From an uncultured Persicitalea sp. (GTDB taxonomy: Bacteria > Bacteroidota > Bacteroidia > Cytophagales > Spirosomataceae), in NCBI GenBank assembly GCA_950075905.1, contig CATMVR010000374.1:1-5636 (forward strand): DNA of 5,636 bases. The letters run 5' to 3'. Each line of letters starts with the position of its first letter. Positions within the stretch are counted from its first letter, which is position 1. Shown here one piece after another: positions 1-5,560 of the stretch. Under the pieces are notes generated by a model that saw only the letters and a program-made list of their open reading frames with translations, searched no databases and was not told where the DNA came from. The position numbers and the translations under genes are program-made.

Positions 1-290
1 ACCCATTGACGGGGCACTGGAACTGGGTCTGCTTTTCTCCCAAGAAATTCAAGATCCCGCATCCGGGCATCTATCCGGCCGCCAATGAGCTTAAAGTCAT
101 TATCTATAATAAAAGTGATTTTGGGTTTGCCGAAGAGCACGCCGCGCGGGTATCGGAGCATTGCCGGCTGCTGCTGCAGCCTGAGGGGAGCCGCAATGAA
201 CAAATGTTGCCCCTGATTATTGACTACATCAAGGACAATCCGCGCTGGCAAATATCGTTACAAACTCACAAGTACATGCAGATCCCCTGA
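1..290 (+). CDS. queE: 7-carboxy-7-deazaguanine synthase QueE, C-terminal part (5' end outside window)
   Basis: This is the last ~96 codons of a gene that begins before the window; the reading frame enters at base 3. QueE is a radical-SAM enzyme that converts 6-carboxy-tetrahydropterin to 7-carboxy-7-deazaguanine in the queuosine/7-deazapurine pathway in the cytoplasm. The visible part carries the family's C-terminal signatures: PLTGHWNWVCFSPKKFK at the left edge, then a Pro-rich turn, ANELKVII, LLLQPEGSR (usually LQPEWS-like in relatives), and the terminal SLQTHKYMQIP. The radical-SAM CxxxCxxC cluster motif would lie upstream and cannot be checked. A TTG at base 6 can be read as a start, but the homology continues upstream of it, so it is not the true start. 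The stop TGA (288-290) overlaps the ATG of the next gene by one base, which suggests co-transcription and translational coupling. Confidence 0.93.
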   Translation, partial: PLTGHWNWVCFSPKKFKIPHPGIYPAANELKVIIYNKSDFGFAEEHAARVSEHCRLLLQPEGSRNEQMLPLIIDYIKDNPRWQISLQTHKYMQIP

Positions 291-2191
291 TGTTCCGGTT
301 AAATTCCATCCTTTTTCTTGTTCTGTGGCTGGGTAGCCTGTCGGTCAGCGCTCAGGAGAAAATAATGTCTCGTCGTACCCGCGAGCTGTACCAGAATGCC
401 CAGCAGGCCTGGAATGACCGGAAGCTGGAAAACGCCCAACTACTCTACGAAAAGCTGGTGGAACTGGAACCTTCCCTGCCCGAAGCCCACCTACGTCTGG
501 GTCAGATCTACGAACTACAAAGAAAATCGGCCCAGGCCCGGTTTCACTACGGGCGCGTGGTGGCTCTGGCTCCCGCTTCTCCCGAAATTGCTTCGGCTTA
601 CCAGTGGCTGGGGCGCGATACCTTTCAACGCGAAGCCTACGATTCTTCGGAGGTGTACCTGACCAAAGCTTTTTCACTTAATCCCGAAAAATCAAACCTC
701 CGCCAGGTCACTCAGAAATGGATTGCTTCGGCGCAGTTTGCCCAAAAAGCCATCCAGCGCCCCTTACGCATTCAGAAAAAACCACTCAGCGATACCGTGA
801 ACTTTCTGAACGCGCAGTTCTTTCCCGTGCTGACGGCCGACAATGAAACCCTCATTTTTACGGGGCTGACCCCGGAACGGGACGAGAATATGTACATTAC
901 CCACCGGAAAAATGCCGGCTGGGATGTGCCGGAAGAAATTTCCAAAAACATTAATTCCAGTAATAACGAAGGTACCTGCACCATCTCGGCCGATGGGCGT
1001 ACGCTGGTCTTTACGGCCTGCAACCGCCCCGATGGCTACGGGGGATGTGACCTGTACATAAGCCAGAAAACGGGCAAAGAATGGCAGAGTCCCCAAAATC
1101 TGGGTCAGGTGGTCAATACGCAGCACTGGGAGTCACAGCCCTCGCTTTCGGCCGACGGCAGCGTGCTGTACTTTACGTCCGACCGGCCGGGCGGACTGGG
1201 GCGGTCGGATATCTGGAAAACCCGGCGCGACAGCACCGGGGCGTGGCAGCTGCCCACCAATCTGGGCGAACCCGTCAATACGTCCGATGAGGAGAACGCG
1301 CCGTTTATTCATGCCAATGGCCGCACACTGTTTTACGCGTCAAACGGGAGGCCGGGCATGGGGGGCTTTGATCTTTTTATGTCCCAGCAGGTCGATACTC
1401 TCTGGAGCGAACCCCTCAATCTGGGCTACCCTATCAATACCGTTGCGGATCAGGTGGGGCTGTTTATTACGGCAGATGGAGAACGTGCCTACTACACCGA
1501 CGACCGCAAAGAACCGAGAGGCCGCCGCGCCCTGCTCTATCAGTTTACGGTACCTGACACATTACAGTCTTTATTTGTGCCAACCAACTACATAAAGGGA
1601 AAAGTATACGATCAGAAAAGCGGCGAGCCACTATCGGCCACGATTGAACTATACGACCTCAAAAGTCAGCGAAAAGTATCTACTTTTACGTCTCAGCCTT
1701 CTACCGGCGAATACCTCGCCGTGCTCAACCGCAAAAGTGAGCATGCCCTGTATGTACAGAAAGAAGGCTACCTCTTCAAGAGTCTTACCTTTGTGGCTAG
1801 TGATGCCAGGTCGGGCAACATCCTTGATATAGCGTTGGAAAAAGCCGAGAAAGATCGGACTGAGGTGCTCAATAACCTGTTTTTTGCCACGGGGGCCTAC
1901 ACCCTCGACGATAAATCCAGGGTAGAGTTGAACAAACTGGTGGAATTTTTGAGGAATAATCCCACCGTTACCATCGAAATTGCCGGACATACCGATGACA
2001 TAGGTACGGAGAAAGAAAACCAGGAACTATCGCGGTTAAGAGCCCAGAGTGTAGCCGATTACCTGGCCGAAGCCGGCCTTCCCAAAGACCGGTTCAGCGC
2101 CCGGGGCTACGGAGAAAGTACCCCCAAAGTACCTAATTCCTCCGAGGAGAACCGCCGGCTGAACCGCCGGATCGAGTGGCGCATCCGGTGA
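290..2191 (+). CDS. Exported TPR / five-blade PD40 propeller / CRD / OmpA-domain protein, PorE-like
   Basis: The 633-residue product is probably anchored in the periplasm to peptidoglycan. A signal peptide spans residues 1-21 with cleavage at VSA|QE; there is no lipobox cysteine. TPR-like helices cover about 30-135. Five PD40/WD40-like strands follow, at about 178-191, 229-243, 284-297, 337-350 and 390-403, separated by a recurring NLGxxxNT linker (270, 324, 377) with a period near 54. A carboxypeptidase-regulatory-like beta domain sits at about 434-517. An OmpA C-terminal domain (about 525-633) holds GHTDDIG and LSRLRAQSV; D569 and R584 match the Asp and Arg that bind diaminopimelate in OmpA. 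This order and the five blades match P. gingivalis PorE, a T9SS component that ties the secretion machine to peptidoglycan. Many Bacteroidota carry several paralogues of this architecture, and PorE of P. gingivalis is a lipoprotein, so the T9SS role is inference. The start is fixed by the signal peptide and the TGATG overlap with queE. No Shine-Dalgarno sequence is visible. Confidence 0.93.
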   Translation: MFRLNSILFLVLWLGSLSVSAQEKIMSRRTRELYQNAQQAWNDRKLENAQLLYEKLVELEPSLPEAHLRLGQIYELQRKSAQARFHYGRVVALAPASPEIASAYQWLGRDTFQREAYDSSEVYLTKAFSLNPEKSNLRQVTQKWIASAQFAQKAIQRPLRIQKKPLSDTVNFLNAQFFPVLTADNETLIFTGLTPERDENMYITHRKNAGWDVPEEISKNINSSNNEGTCTISADGRTLVFTACNRPDGYGGCDLYISQKTGKEWQSPQNLGQVVNTQHWESQPSLSADGSVLYFTSDRPGGLGRSDIWKTRRDSTGAWQLPTNLGEPVNTSDEENAPFIHANGRTLFYASNGRPGMGGFDLFMSQQVDTLWSEPLNLGYPINTVADQVGLFITADGERAYYTDDRKEPRGRRALLYQFTVPDTLQSLFVPTNYIKGKVYDQKSGEPLSATIELYDLKSQRKVSTFTSQPSTGEYLAVLNRKSEHALYVQKEGYLFKSLTFVASDARSGNILDIALEKAEKDRTEVLNNLFFATGAYTLDDKSRVELNKLVEFLRNNPTVTIEIAGHTDDIGTEKENQELSRLRAQSVADYLAEAGLPKDRFSARGYGESTPKVPNSSEENRRLNRRIEWRIR

Positions 2192-2197
2192 CCAGAG

Positions 2198-2228
2198 TTG
2201 TGAATTAGGGCGAAAAGTTGCACTTTTG
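2198..2228 (+). promoter_or_regulatory. Putative Bacteroidota-type sigma-A promoter for trxB
   Basis: TTG at 2198-2200 is followed by a 20-base spacer and CACTTTTG at 2221-2228. The Bacteroidota consensus is a TTG element near -33 and TAnnTTTG near -7, about 19-21 bases apart; only the first T of the -7 element differs here. Transcription would start roughly at 2233-2238, giving a leader of about 60 bases before the trxB ATG at 2298. It lies in the only gap over 100 bp on the plus strand of this window. It may drive trxB, the M23 peptidase gene and bshB1 together. This is a pattern match only. Confidence 0.6.
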
Positions 2229-2297
2229 TGGCCTGATTCTTGTTGAAAAATAGCACAAACTAAATAATTCAAAACAAGATCATTATTTACCATTTCT

Positions 2298-3257
2298 ATG
2301 GATACTGAAAAAATTGAATGTCTGATCATCGGATCAGGTCCCGCCGGCTATACGGCAGCTATCTACGCATCCCGTGCTGGTTTGAAACCAGTGCTTTACC
2401 AGGGCCCTCAGCCGGGTGGCCAGCTTACCATCACTACCGATGTGGAAAATTACCCAGGCTATCCCGATGGCATCGGTGGCCCCGAAATGATGATGGACTT
2501 TGAAAAGCAAGCGCGCCGGTTCGGGGCGGATATCCGTTACGGCCTGGCAACGGCGGTTGAGTTTACGCCCAATGGCCACAAGATCACCATCGACGAAAAG
2601 TACGTGATCGAGGCGGAGGCAGTGATTATATCAACCGGAGCATCGGCCAAGTGGCTGGGGTTGCCCGGAGAGGAGCGGCTCAATGGTAAGGGGGTGTCTG
2701 CCTGCGCTGTGTGCGATGGCTTCTTTTTCCGTGGACAGGATGTAGTGGTGGTAGGTGCCGGTGATACGGCCGCCGAAGAGGCTAGCTACCTCGCCAAACT
2801 ATGCCGCAAAGTGTACGTGCTGGTACGGCGCGATGAGATGCGGGCCTCCAAAATCATGCAGAAACGTCTGATGTCACTCACTAACGTGGAAATTCTCTGG
2901 AATACTGAGACCACTGAACTCGTTGGGGAAAACGAACTGGAAGCCGTACAGGTGATCAACAATGTGACCGGTGCTGAAAGTACCATACAGGCAACAGGCT
3001 TCTTCGTGGCCATTGGTCATAAGCCTAATACGGAGATATTCAAGGAATATCTTGATATGGATGCTTCCGGGTATATTCAAACTGTAAAAGGCAGTACCTA
3101 TACCAACGTGCCGGGCGTTTTTGCCTGTGGCGATGCCCAGGACAACATCTACCGTCAGGCTGTAACGGCGGCCGGGACGGGCTGTATGGCCGCCCTGGAC
3201 GCAGAGCGTTACCTGGCTGAGAAAACCATGATGGCCGAGGAACAGGAAATCTCTTAG
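2298..3257 (+). CDS. trxB: Thioredoxin-disulfide reductase
   Basis: This 319-residue flavoenzyme has the usual length for low-molecular-weight TrxB. It passes electrons from NADPH through FAD and a redox-active disulfide to thioredoxin in the cytoplasm. The FAD-binding GSGPAG is at 12-17. The redox-active pair is C136/C139 in CAVCDG. The NADPH-domain Rossmann motif GAGDTAAEEA is at 153-162 (GGGDSAxEEA in most relatives). VRRDEMRAS at 176-184 carries the arginines that recognise the NADPH phosphate. The second FAD motif is ACGDAQD at 276-282, followed by RQAVTAAGTGCMAA. The intact CxxC argues against the related bacillithiol-disulfide reductase (Bdr/YpdA) and ferredoxin-NADP reductase families, which lack it. 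The start fits the usual short lead before the first beta strand; no Shine-Dalgarno sequence is seen, as is common in this phylum. Its likely promoter is 70-100 bp upstream. The M23 peptidase gene follows after 45 bp on the same strand. Confidence 0.97.
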   Translation: MDTEKIECLIIGSGPAGYTAAIYASRAGLKPVLYQGPQPGGQLTITTDVENYPGYPDGIGGPEMMMDFEKQARRFGADIRYGLATAVEFTPNGHKITIDEKYVIEAEAVIISTGASAKWLGLPGEERLNGKGVSACAVCDGFFFRGQDVVVVGAGDTAAEEASYLAKLCRKVYVLVRRDEMRASKIMQKRLMSLTNVEILWNTETTELVGENELEAVQVINNVTGAESTIQATGFFVAIGHKPNTEIFKEYLDMDASGYIQTVKGSTYTNVPGVFACGDAQDNIYRQAVTAAGTGCMAALDAERYLAEKTMMAEEQEIS

Positions 3258-3302
3258 GCTTCTTATCAAAGAATATCTTCACTCCCTCTTTTTTATACTA
3301 GT

Positions 3303-4382
3303 ATGAAGGTAAAAATTATTGTAGGCTTGCTGTGGGCAATGTGTTTGATGGTGGGGAATAGCTATGCCCAGGAGCGGGGAAAGTTTCGAAAGAATCCGAA
3401 AATAAAACAGAATACACCCAATTCGGTTAACCCGAATTTCCCCGTTCTGGAACCCCAAAAGGAGCCCGAACAGGAGTTTAAGGTGGAGACCTCCAATCTG
3501 CAATTTCAAAGTCAGTTCGAGCCGGCCAAACCGCTCAATCCCGTGGTTAGCGAGGATACCGTCACGCTCGACGAAAGTCAGACCGACGTACTGGAGGTGG
3601 TAGACTCCATGCAGATTGGCGATGAGTGGGTTAAAATTGCGGATTATTTTGTAATCTGGGATGCCCGCTCTATCAATCCGTACGGTATGGATCCTTTGGA
3701 ATTCAACGAAAGCATTGACATCAAACTCTACGACCCGGCCGAAAATCGCTTCTGGAATACGCCCGTAGAAGCTCCCAGGATCACCTCCCATTTTGGCTTT
3801 CGCTGGGGGCGCTGGCACACCGGCACCGACATCGACCTCGAAACCGGCGACCCTGTGTACAGTACCTTCGACGGCATGGTGCGCGTGGTGGGGTACGACG
3901 GCAGTGGATACGGCCGATTTATCATGGTAAGACATTACAATGGTCTTGAAACGCTTTACGGGCACCTTTCCAAGCCTCTCGTGGAGTCGGGGCAGTTAGT
4001 CAAGGCAGGCGATATACTTGGCCTTGGCGGAAGTACCGGCCGGAGCTCAGGCTCCCACCTGCATTACGAAAACCGCTACGAGGGCAACCCCTTCGATACC
4101 AAGTTTATCTTTGACTGGGATGTGCATCAGGTGCGCTCGGATCACTTCCTGCTCACATCTCAGGTGTGGGACTACCGTCGTGGTGGCCGTCCCGCCAAGA
4201 ATGAATTCGAGGAGATCGAAAAACCCACCTATGTGCGCACTCTGCTGCATCGGGTAAAGTCGGGCGAAACGCTCTCTTCTATTGCGGGCCGCTACGGTAC
4301 CACGGCCTCGTCTCTGGCCAAAAAGAACCGAATTTCCATTAACTCTACGCTCCGGATCGGTCAGAAAATCCGCGTTAAATAA
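3303..4382 (+). CDS. Exported M23 (LytM-type) peptidoglycan peptidase with C-terminal LysM domain
   Basis: The 359-residue product is predicted to be a periplasmic zinc endopeptidase that cuts peptidoglycan cross-bridges or peptide stems. A signal peptide covers residues 1-22, with cleavage at SYA|QE; C14 lies inside the hydrophobic core and is not a lipobox. Residues 23-100 are rich in Gln, Glu, Pro and Asn and look disordered. A conserved-looking stretch (about 105-155) leads into the M23 domain (about 156-265). Zinc and catalytic residues are all present: H172 and D176 in the HxxxD motif, H221 in LYGHLS, and H252/H254 in SHLHYE (HLHFE in most relatives). It is therefore probably an active enzyme rather than a degenerate EnvC/NlpD-like activator. 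A LysM module for glycan binding occupies about 314-359 (HRVKSGETLSSIAGRYGTT, ending IGQKIRVK) and forms the C-terminus. The gene lies 45 bp after trxB and 2 bp before bshB1, so it is probably co-transcribed with both. The start is set by the signal peptide; no ribosome binding site is evident. Confidence 0.95.
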   Translation: MKVKIIVGLLWAMCLMVGNSYAQERGKFRKNPKIKQNTPNSVNPNFPVLEPQKEPEQEFKVETSNLQFQSQFEPAKPLNPVVSEDTVTLDESQTDVLEVVDSMQIGDEWVKIADYFVIWDARSINPYGMDPLEFNESIDIKLYDPAENRFWNTPVEAPRITSHFGFRWGRWHTGTDIDLETGDPVYSTFDGMVRVVGYDGSGYGRFIMVRHYNGLETLYGHLSKPLVESGQLVKAGDILGLGGSTGRSSGSHLHYENRYEGNPFDTKFIFDWDVHQVRSDHFLLTSQVWDYRRGGRPAKNEFEEIEKPTYVRTLLHRVKSGETLSSIAGRYGTTASSLAKKNRISINSTLRIGQKIRVK

Positions 4383-4384
4383 GC

Positions 4385-5116
4385 ATGTACATGAAACTAG
4401 ACATTTTGGCTATTGCTGTGCATCCTGATGATATAGAGCTGGGATGCGCGGGTACCTTGATGGCCCAAATAGCTCTGGGAAAGAAAGTGGGGATTCTGGA
4501 TCTGACCCGGGGCGAGTTGGGTACCCGCGGTACTCCCGAAGGTCGCCTGCAGGAGGCAGCTGACGCCGCCCGTATCATGGGGGTGGCCGTACGCGAAAAT
4601 GCTGGCATGGCTGATGGTTTCTTTCAAAACGATGAGGCGCACCAGCGCCAATTGATTTCGTTCATCCGTACCTACCAGCCCGATATTGTGTTGAGCAATG
4701 CCATTGAGGATCGTCACCCCGACCACGGCCGGGCAGCGCAGCTCATTTACGATAGCTGCTTCTACTCAGGCCTGCGCCGGATCGAAACGGAGGATGCCAA
4801 AGGGACTCCGCAGGCCGAATGGCGCCCCCGTCAACTCTTTCATTTTATTCAGGATCGTTACATTACTCCTGACTTCGTCGTAGACATAACACCTTACTGG
4901 GAGCGCAAAAAGGAGGCCATGCTCGCCTTCAAGAGTCAGTTTTATATCCCTTCGTACGATAGCGACGAGCCGCAGAGCTATATTTCCAGCCCGGAATTCC
5001 TTGAATTTATCAAGGCCCGGGCCGAAGAGATGGGGCATGCCATTGGCGTAAAATACGGGGAAGGCTTTACTTCCGGCCGTCGGCTCGGCGTCCGTGACCT
5101 ATCGGCCTTCATCTAG
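4385..5116 (+). CDS. bshB1: Bacillithiol biosynthesis deacetylase BshB1
   Basis: This 243-residue cytoplasmic zinc enzyme of the LmbE/PIG-L family should remove the acetyl group from GlcNAc-malate to give GlcN-malate, the second step of bacillithiol synthesis. The family AHPDD motif appears as VHPDD at 12-16, and HPDH is at 111-114. By comparison with characterised Bacillus enzymes, H13, D16 and H114 bind zinc, D15 is the general base and H111 assists. TRGELGTRGTPEGRLQEAADAA (from residue 41, shown here in part by TRGELGTRG) is a strong BshB1 signature. The start is ambiguous: ATG at 4385 and ATG at 4391 are in frame (Met-Tyr-Met). Family members typically begin MKLDIL, which favours 4391 and 241 residues; the longer form is given because it starts just 2 bp after the peptidase stop. 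No other bacillithiol gene (bshA, bshC) is in the window. The gene converges with the minus-strand genes at 5171-5636. Confidence 0.94.
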   Translation: MYMKLDILAIAVHPDDIELGCAGTLMAQIALGKKVGILDLTRGELGTRGTPEGRLQEAADAARIMGVAVRENAGMADGFFQNDEAHQRQLISFIRTYQPDIVLSNAIEDRHPDHGRAAQLIYDSCFYSGLRRIETEDAKGTPQAEWRPRQLFHFIQDRYITPDFVVDITPYWERKKEAMLAFKSQFYIPSYDSDEPQSYISSPEFLEFIKARAEEMGHAIGVKYGEGFTSGRRLGVRDLSAFI

Positions 5117-5170
5117 GAAAATATCTTTTTCCCGGGCGCAATCGCTCATTATTCCAGGGGAGGTGTTTTG
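5117..5170. other. Convergent intergenic gap between bshB1 and the pdxH remnant
   Basis: These 54 bases separate two convergent stop codons. I see no strong stem followed by a T-tract in either direction. A short imperfect stem (CAGG 5172-5175 with CCTG 5183-5186, one bulge, GAGA loop) lies just inside the pdxH remnant and is too weak to call a terminator. Confidence 0.5.
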
Positions 5171-5356
5171 TCAGGGCGAGAGCCTGCTGATGGTCCATAG
5201 ACTATCCGTGGCGTTGAGTTCGTACTGAATCCGATCGTGCAGGCGGCTGGGGCGACCCTGCCAGAACTCTATCCGGTCGGGCACCACCCGGTAGCCTCCC
5301 CAGTGGGGTGGGCGAGGTACGCTGGTATCAGCAAACTGCTGCTCGTAGGCCAGTTG
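5171..5356 (-). pseudogene. pdxH: pdxH 3' remnant (pyridoxamine 5'-phosphate oxidase, C-terminal ~60 residues)
   Basis: PdxH is a cytoplasmic FMN enzyme of about 210-220 residues that oxidises pyridoxine- or pyridoxamine-5'-phosphate to pyridoxal-5'-phosphate. Only its C-terminal part is here. It contains VPRPPHWGGYRVVP, IEFWQGRPSRLHDR and the terminal WTISRLSP with a natural stop at 5171-5173. RLHDR includes the Arg and His that contact the substrate in E. coli PdxH. The N-terminal two thirds, with the FMN-binding split barrel, is not found upstream in any minus-strand frame, so a simple frameshift does not explain the loss. The upstream limit is set where PdxH-like residues and high GC both end, about 5351-5365. 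The remnant is in frame with the membrane segment upstream. A working copy may exist elsewhere in the genome, but this window cannot show it. Confidence 0.8.
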
Positions 5357-5554
5357 ACAAGGGTTTTTTAGCTTGTGCGAGTATTTGCCGTACCAAAACC
5401 ACATATACACACCAAAGGCTATAAAACCAACTATAATAATAGTGTTTCTAATAAGCCCCATACGCTTGCTTACCCAATAAATACCCTTATCGCTATCACC
5501 GTCAGTTCTGTTGCGTAGTGTATTAAAACGGTTTGATATTTCGCCTTTTTGCAT
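5171..5554 (-). CDS. Chimeric ORF: unrecognised single-pass membrane segment joined to PdxH C-terminus
   Basis: This 127-codon frame reads leftward from ATG at 5554. Residues 1-33 are polar and charged. Residues about 34-56 form one strongly hydrophobic segment (IIIVGFIAFGVYMWFWYG), preceded by SKR and followed by KYSHKLK. I do not recognise residues 1-65. From about residue 68 the sequence is PdxH-like to the end (see the pseudogene entry). The start lies 6 bases after the stop of the T9SS-tail gene, so it could be translated from that transcript. GC content is about 37% over 5361-5560 and about 63% over 5171-5350, so the two halves have different histories. Whether a protein is made is unknown. 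It cannot be an active oxidase because the FMN-binding barrel is missing. Alternatives are a 3'-truncated small membrane-protein gene that reads by chance into pdxH, or an assembly join. Confidence 0.5.
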   Translation of the reverse strand: MQKGEISNRFNTLRNRTDGDSDKGIYWVSKRMGLIRNTIIIVGFIAFGVYMWFWYGKYSHKLKNPCQLAYEQQFADTSVPRPPHWGGYRVVPDRIEFWQGRPSRLHDRIQYELNATDSLWTISRLSP

Positions 5555-5560
5555 TGTTTA

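Noticed and set aside
850..1500. DNA direct repeats in the middle of the OmpA-family gene
   Set aside because: The recurring NLGxxxNT and ADG-type segments are protein-level propeller blade repeats; they are diverged at the DNA level and are not a separate repeat element.
2298..3257. Bacillithiol-disulfide reductase (Bdr/YpdA) instead of TrxB, suggested by the nearby bshB1
   Set aside because: The protein has the redox-active CAVCDG motif and the ordinary TrxB domain order; YpdA-type reductases lack this CxxC.
3269..3294. Possible terminator after trxB: AAGA/TCTT stem followed by six T
   Set aside because: The stem is only 4 bp of mostly A-T pairs with a 3-base loop, and the T-run is 10 bases further on. 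It is too weak, and the genes on both sides look co-transcribed.
3279..3965. 228-codon minus-strand open frame opposite the M23 peptidase gene
   Set aside because: It lies antisense to a gene with clear signal peptide and catalytic motifs, has no recognisable domain, and is explained by the codon bias of the sense gene. Other antisense frames (345-677, 764-1126, 1649-1990, 2874-3269, 4397-4726, 4766-5038) are rejected for the same reason.
5172..5186. Hairpin CAGG...CCTG at the end of the pdxH remnant as a bidirectional terminator
   Set aside because: Four base pairs plus one across a bulge, inside coding sequence and without a T-tract, is expected by chance.
5361..5554. A frameshift hiding the N-terminal part of PdxH upstream of the remnant
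   Set aside because: The alternative minus-strand frame I translated from 5554 shows no PdxH-like sequence and soon meets a stop, and the region is far poorer in GC than the remnant. Loss by rearrangement fits better.
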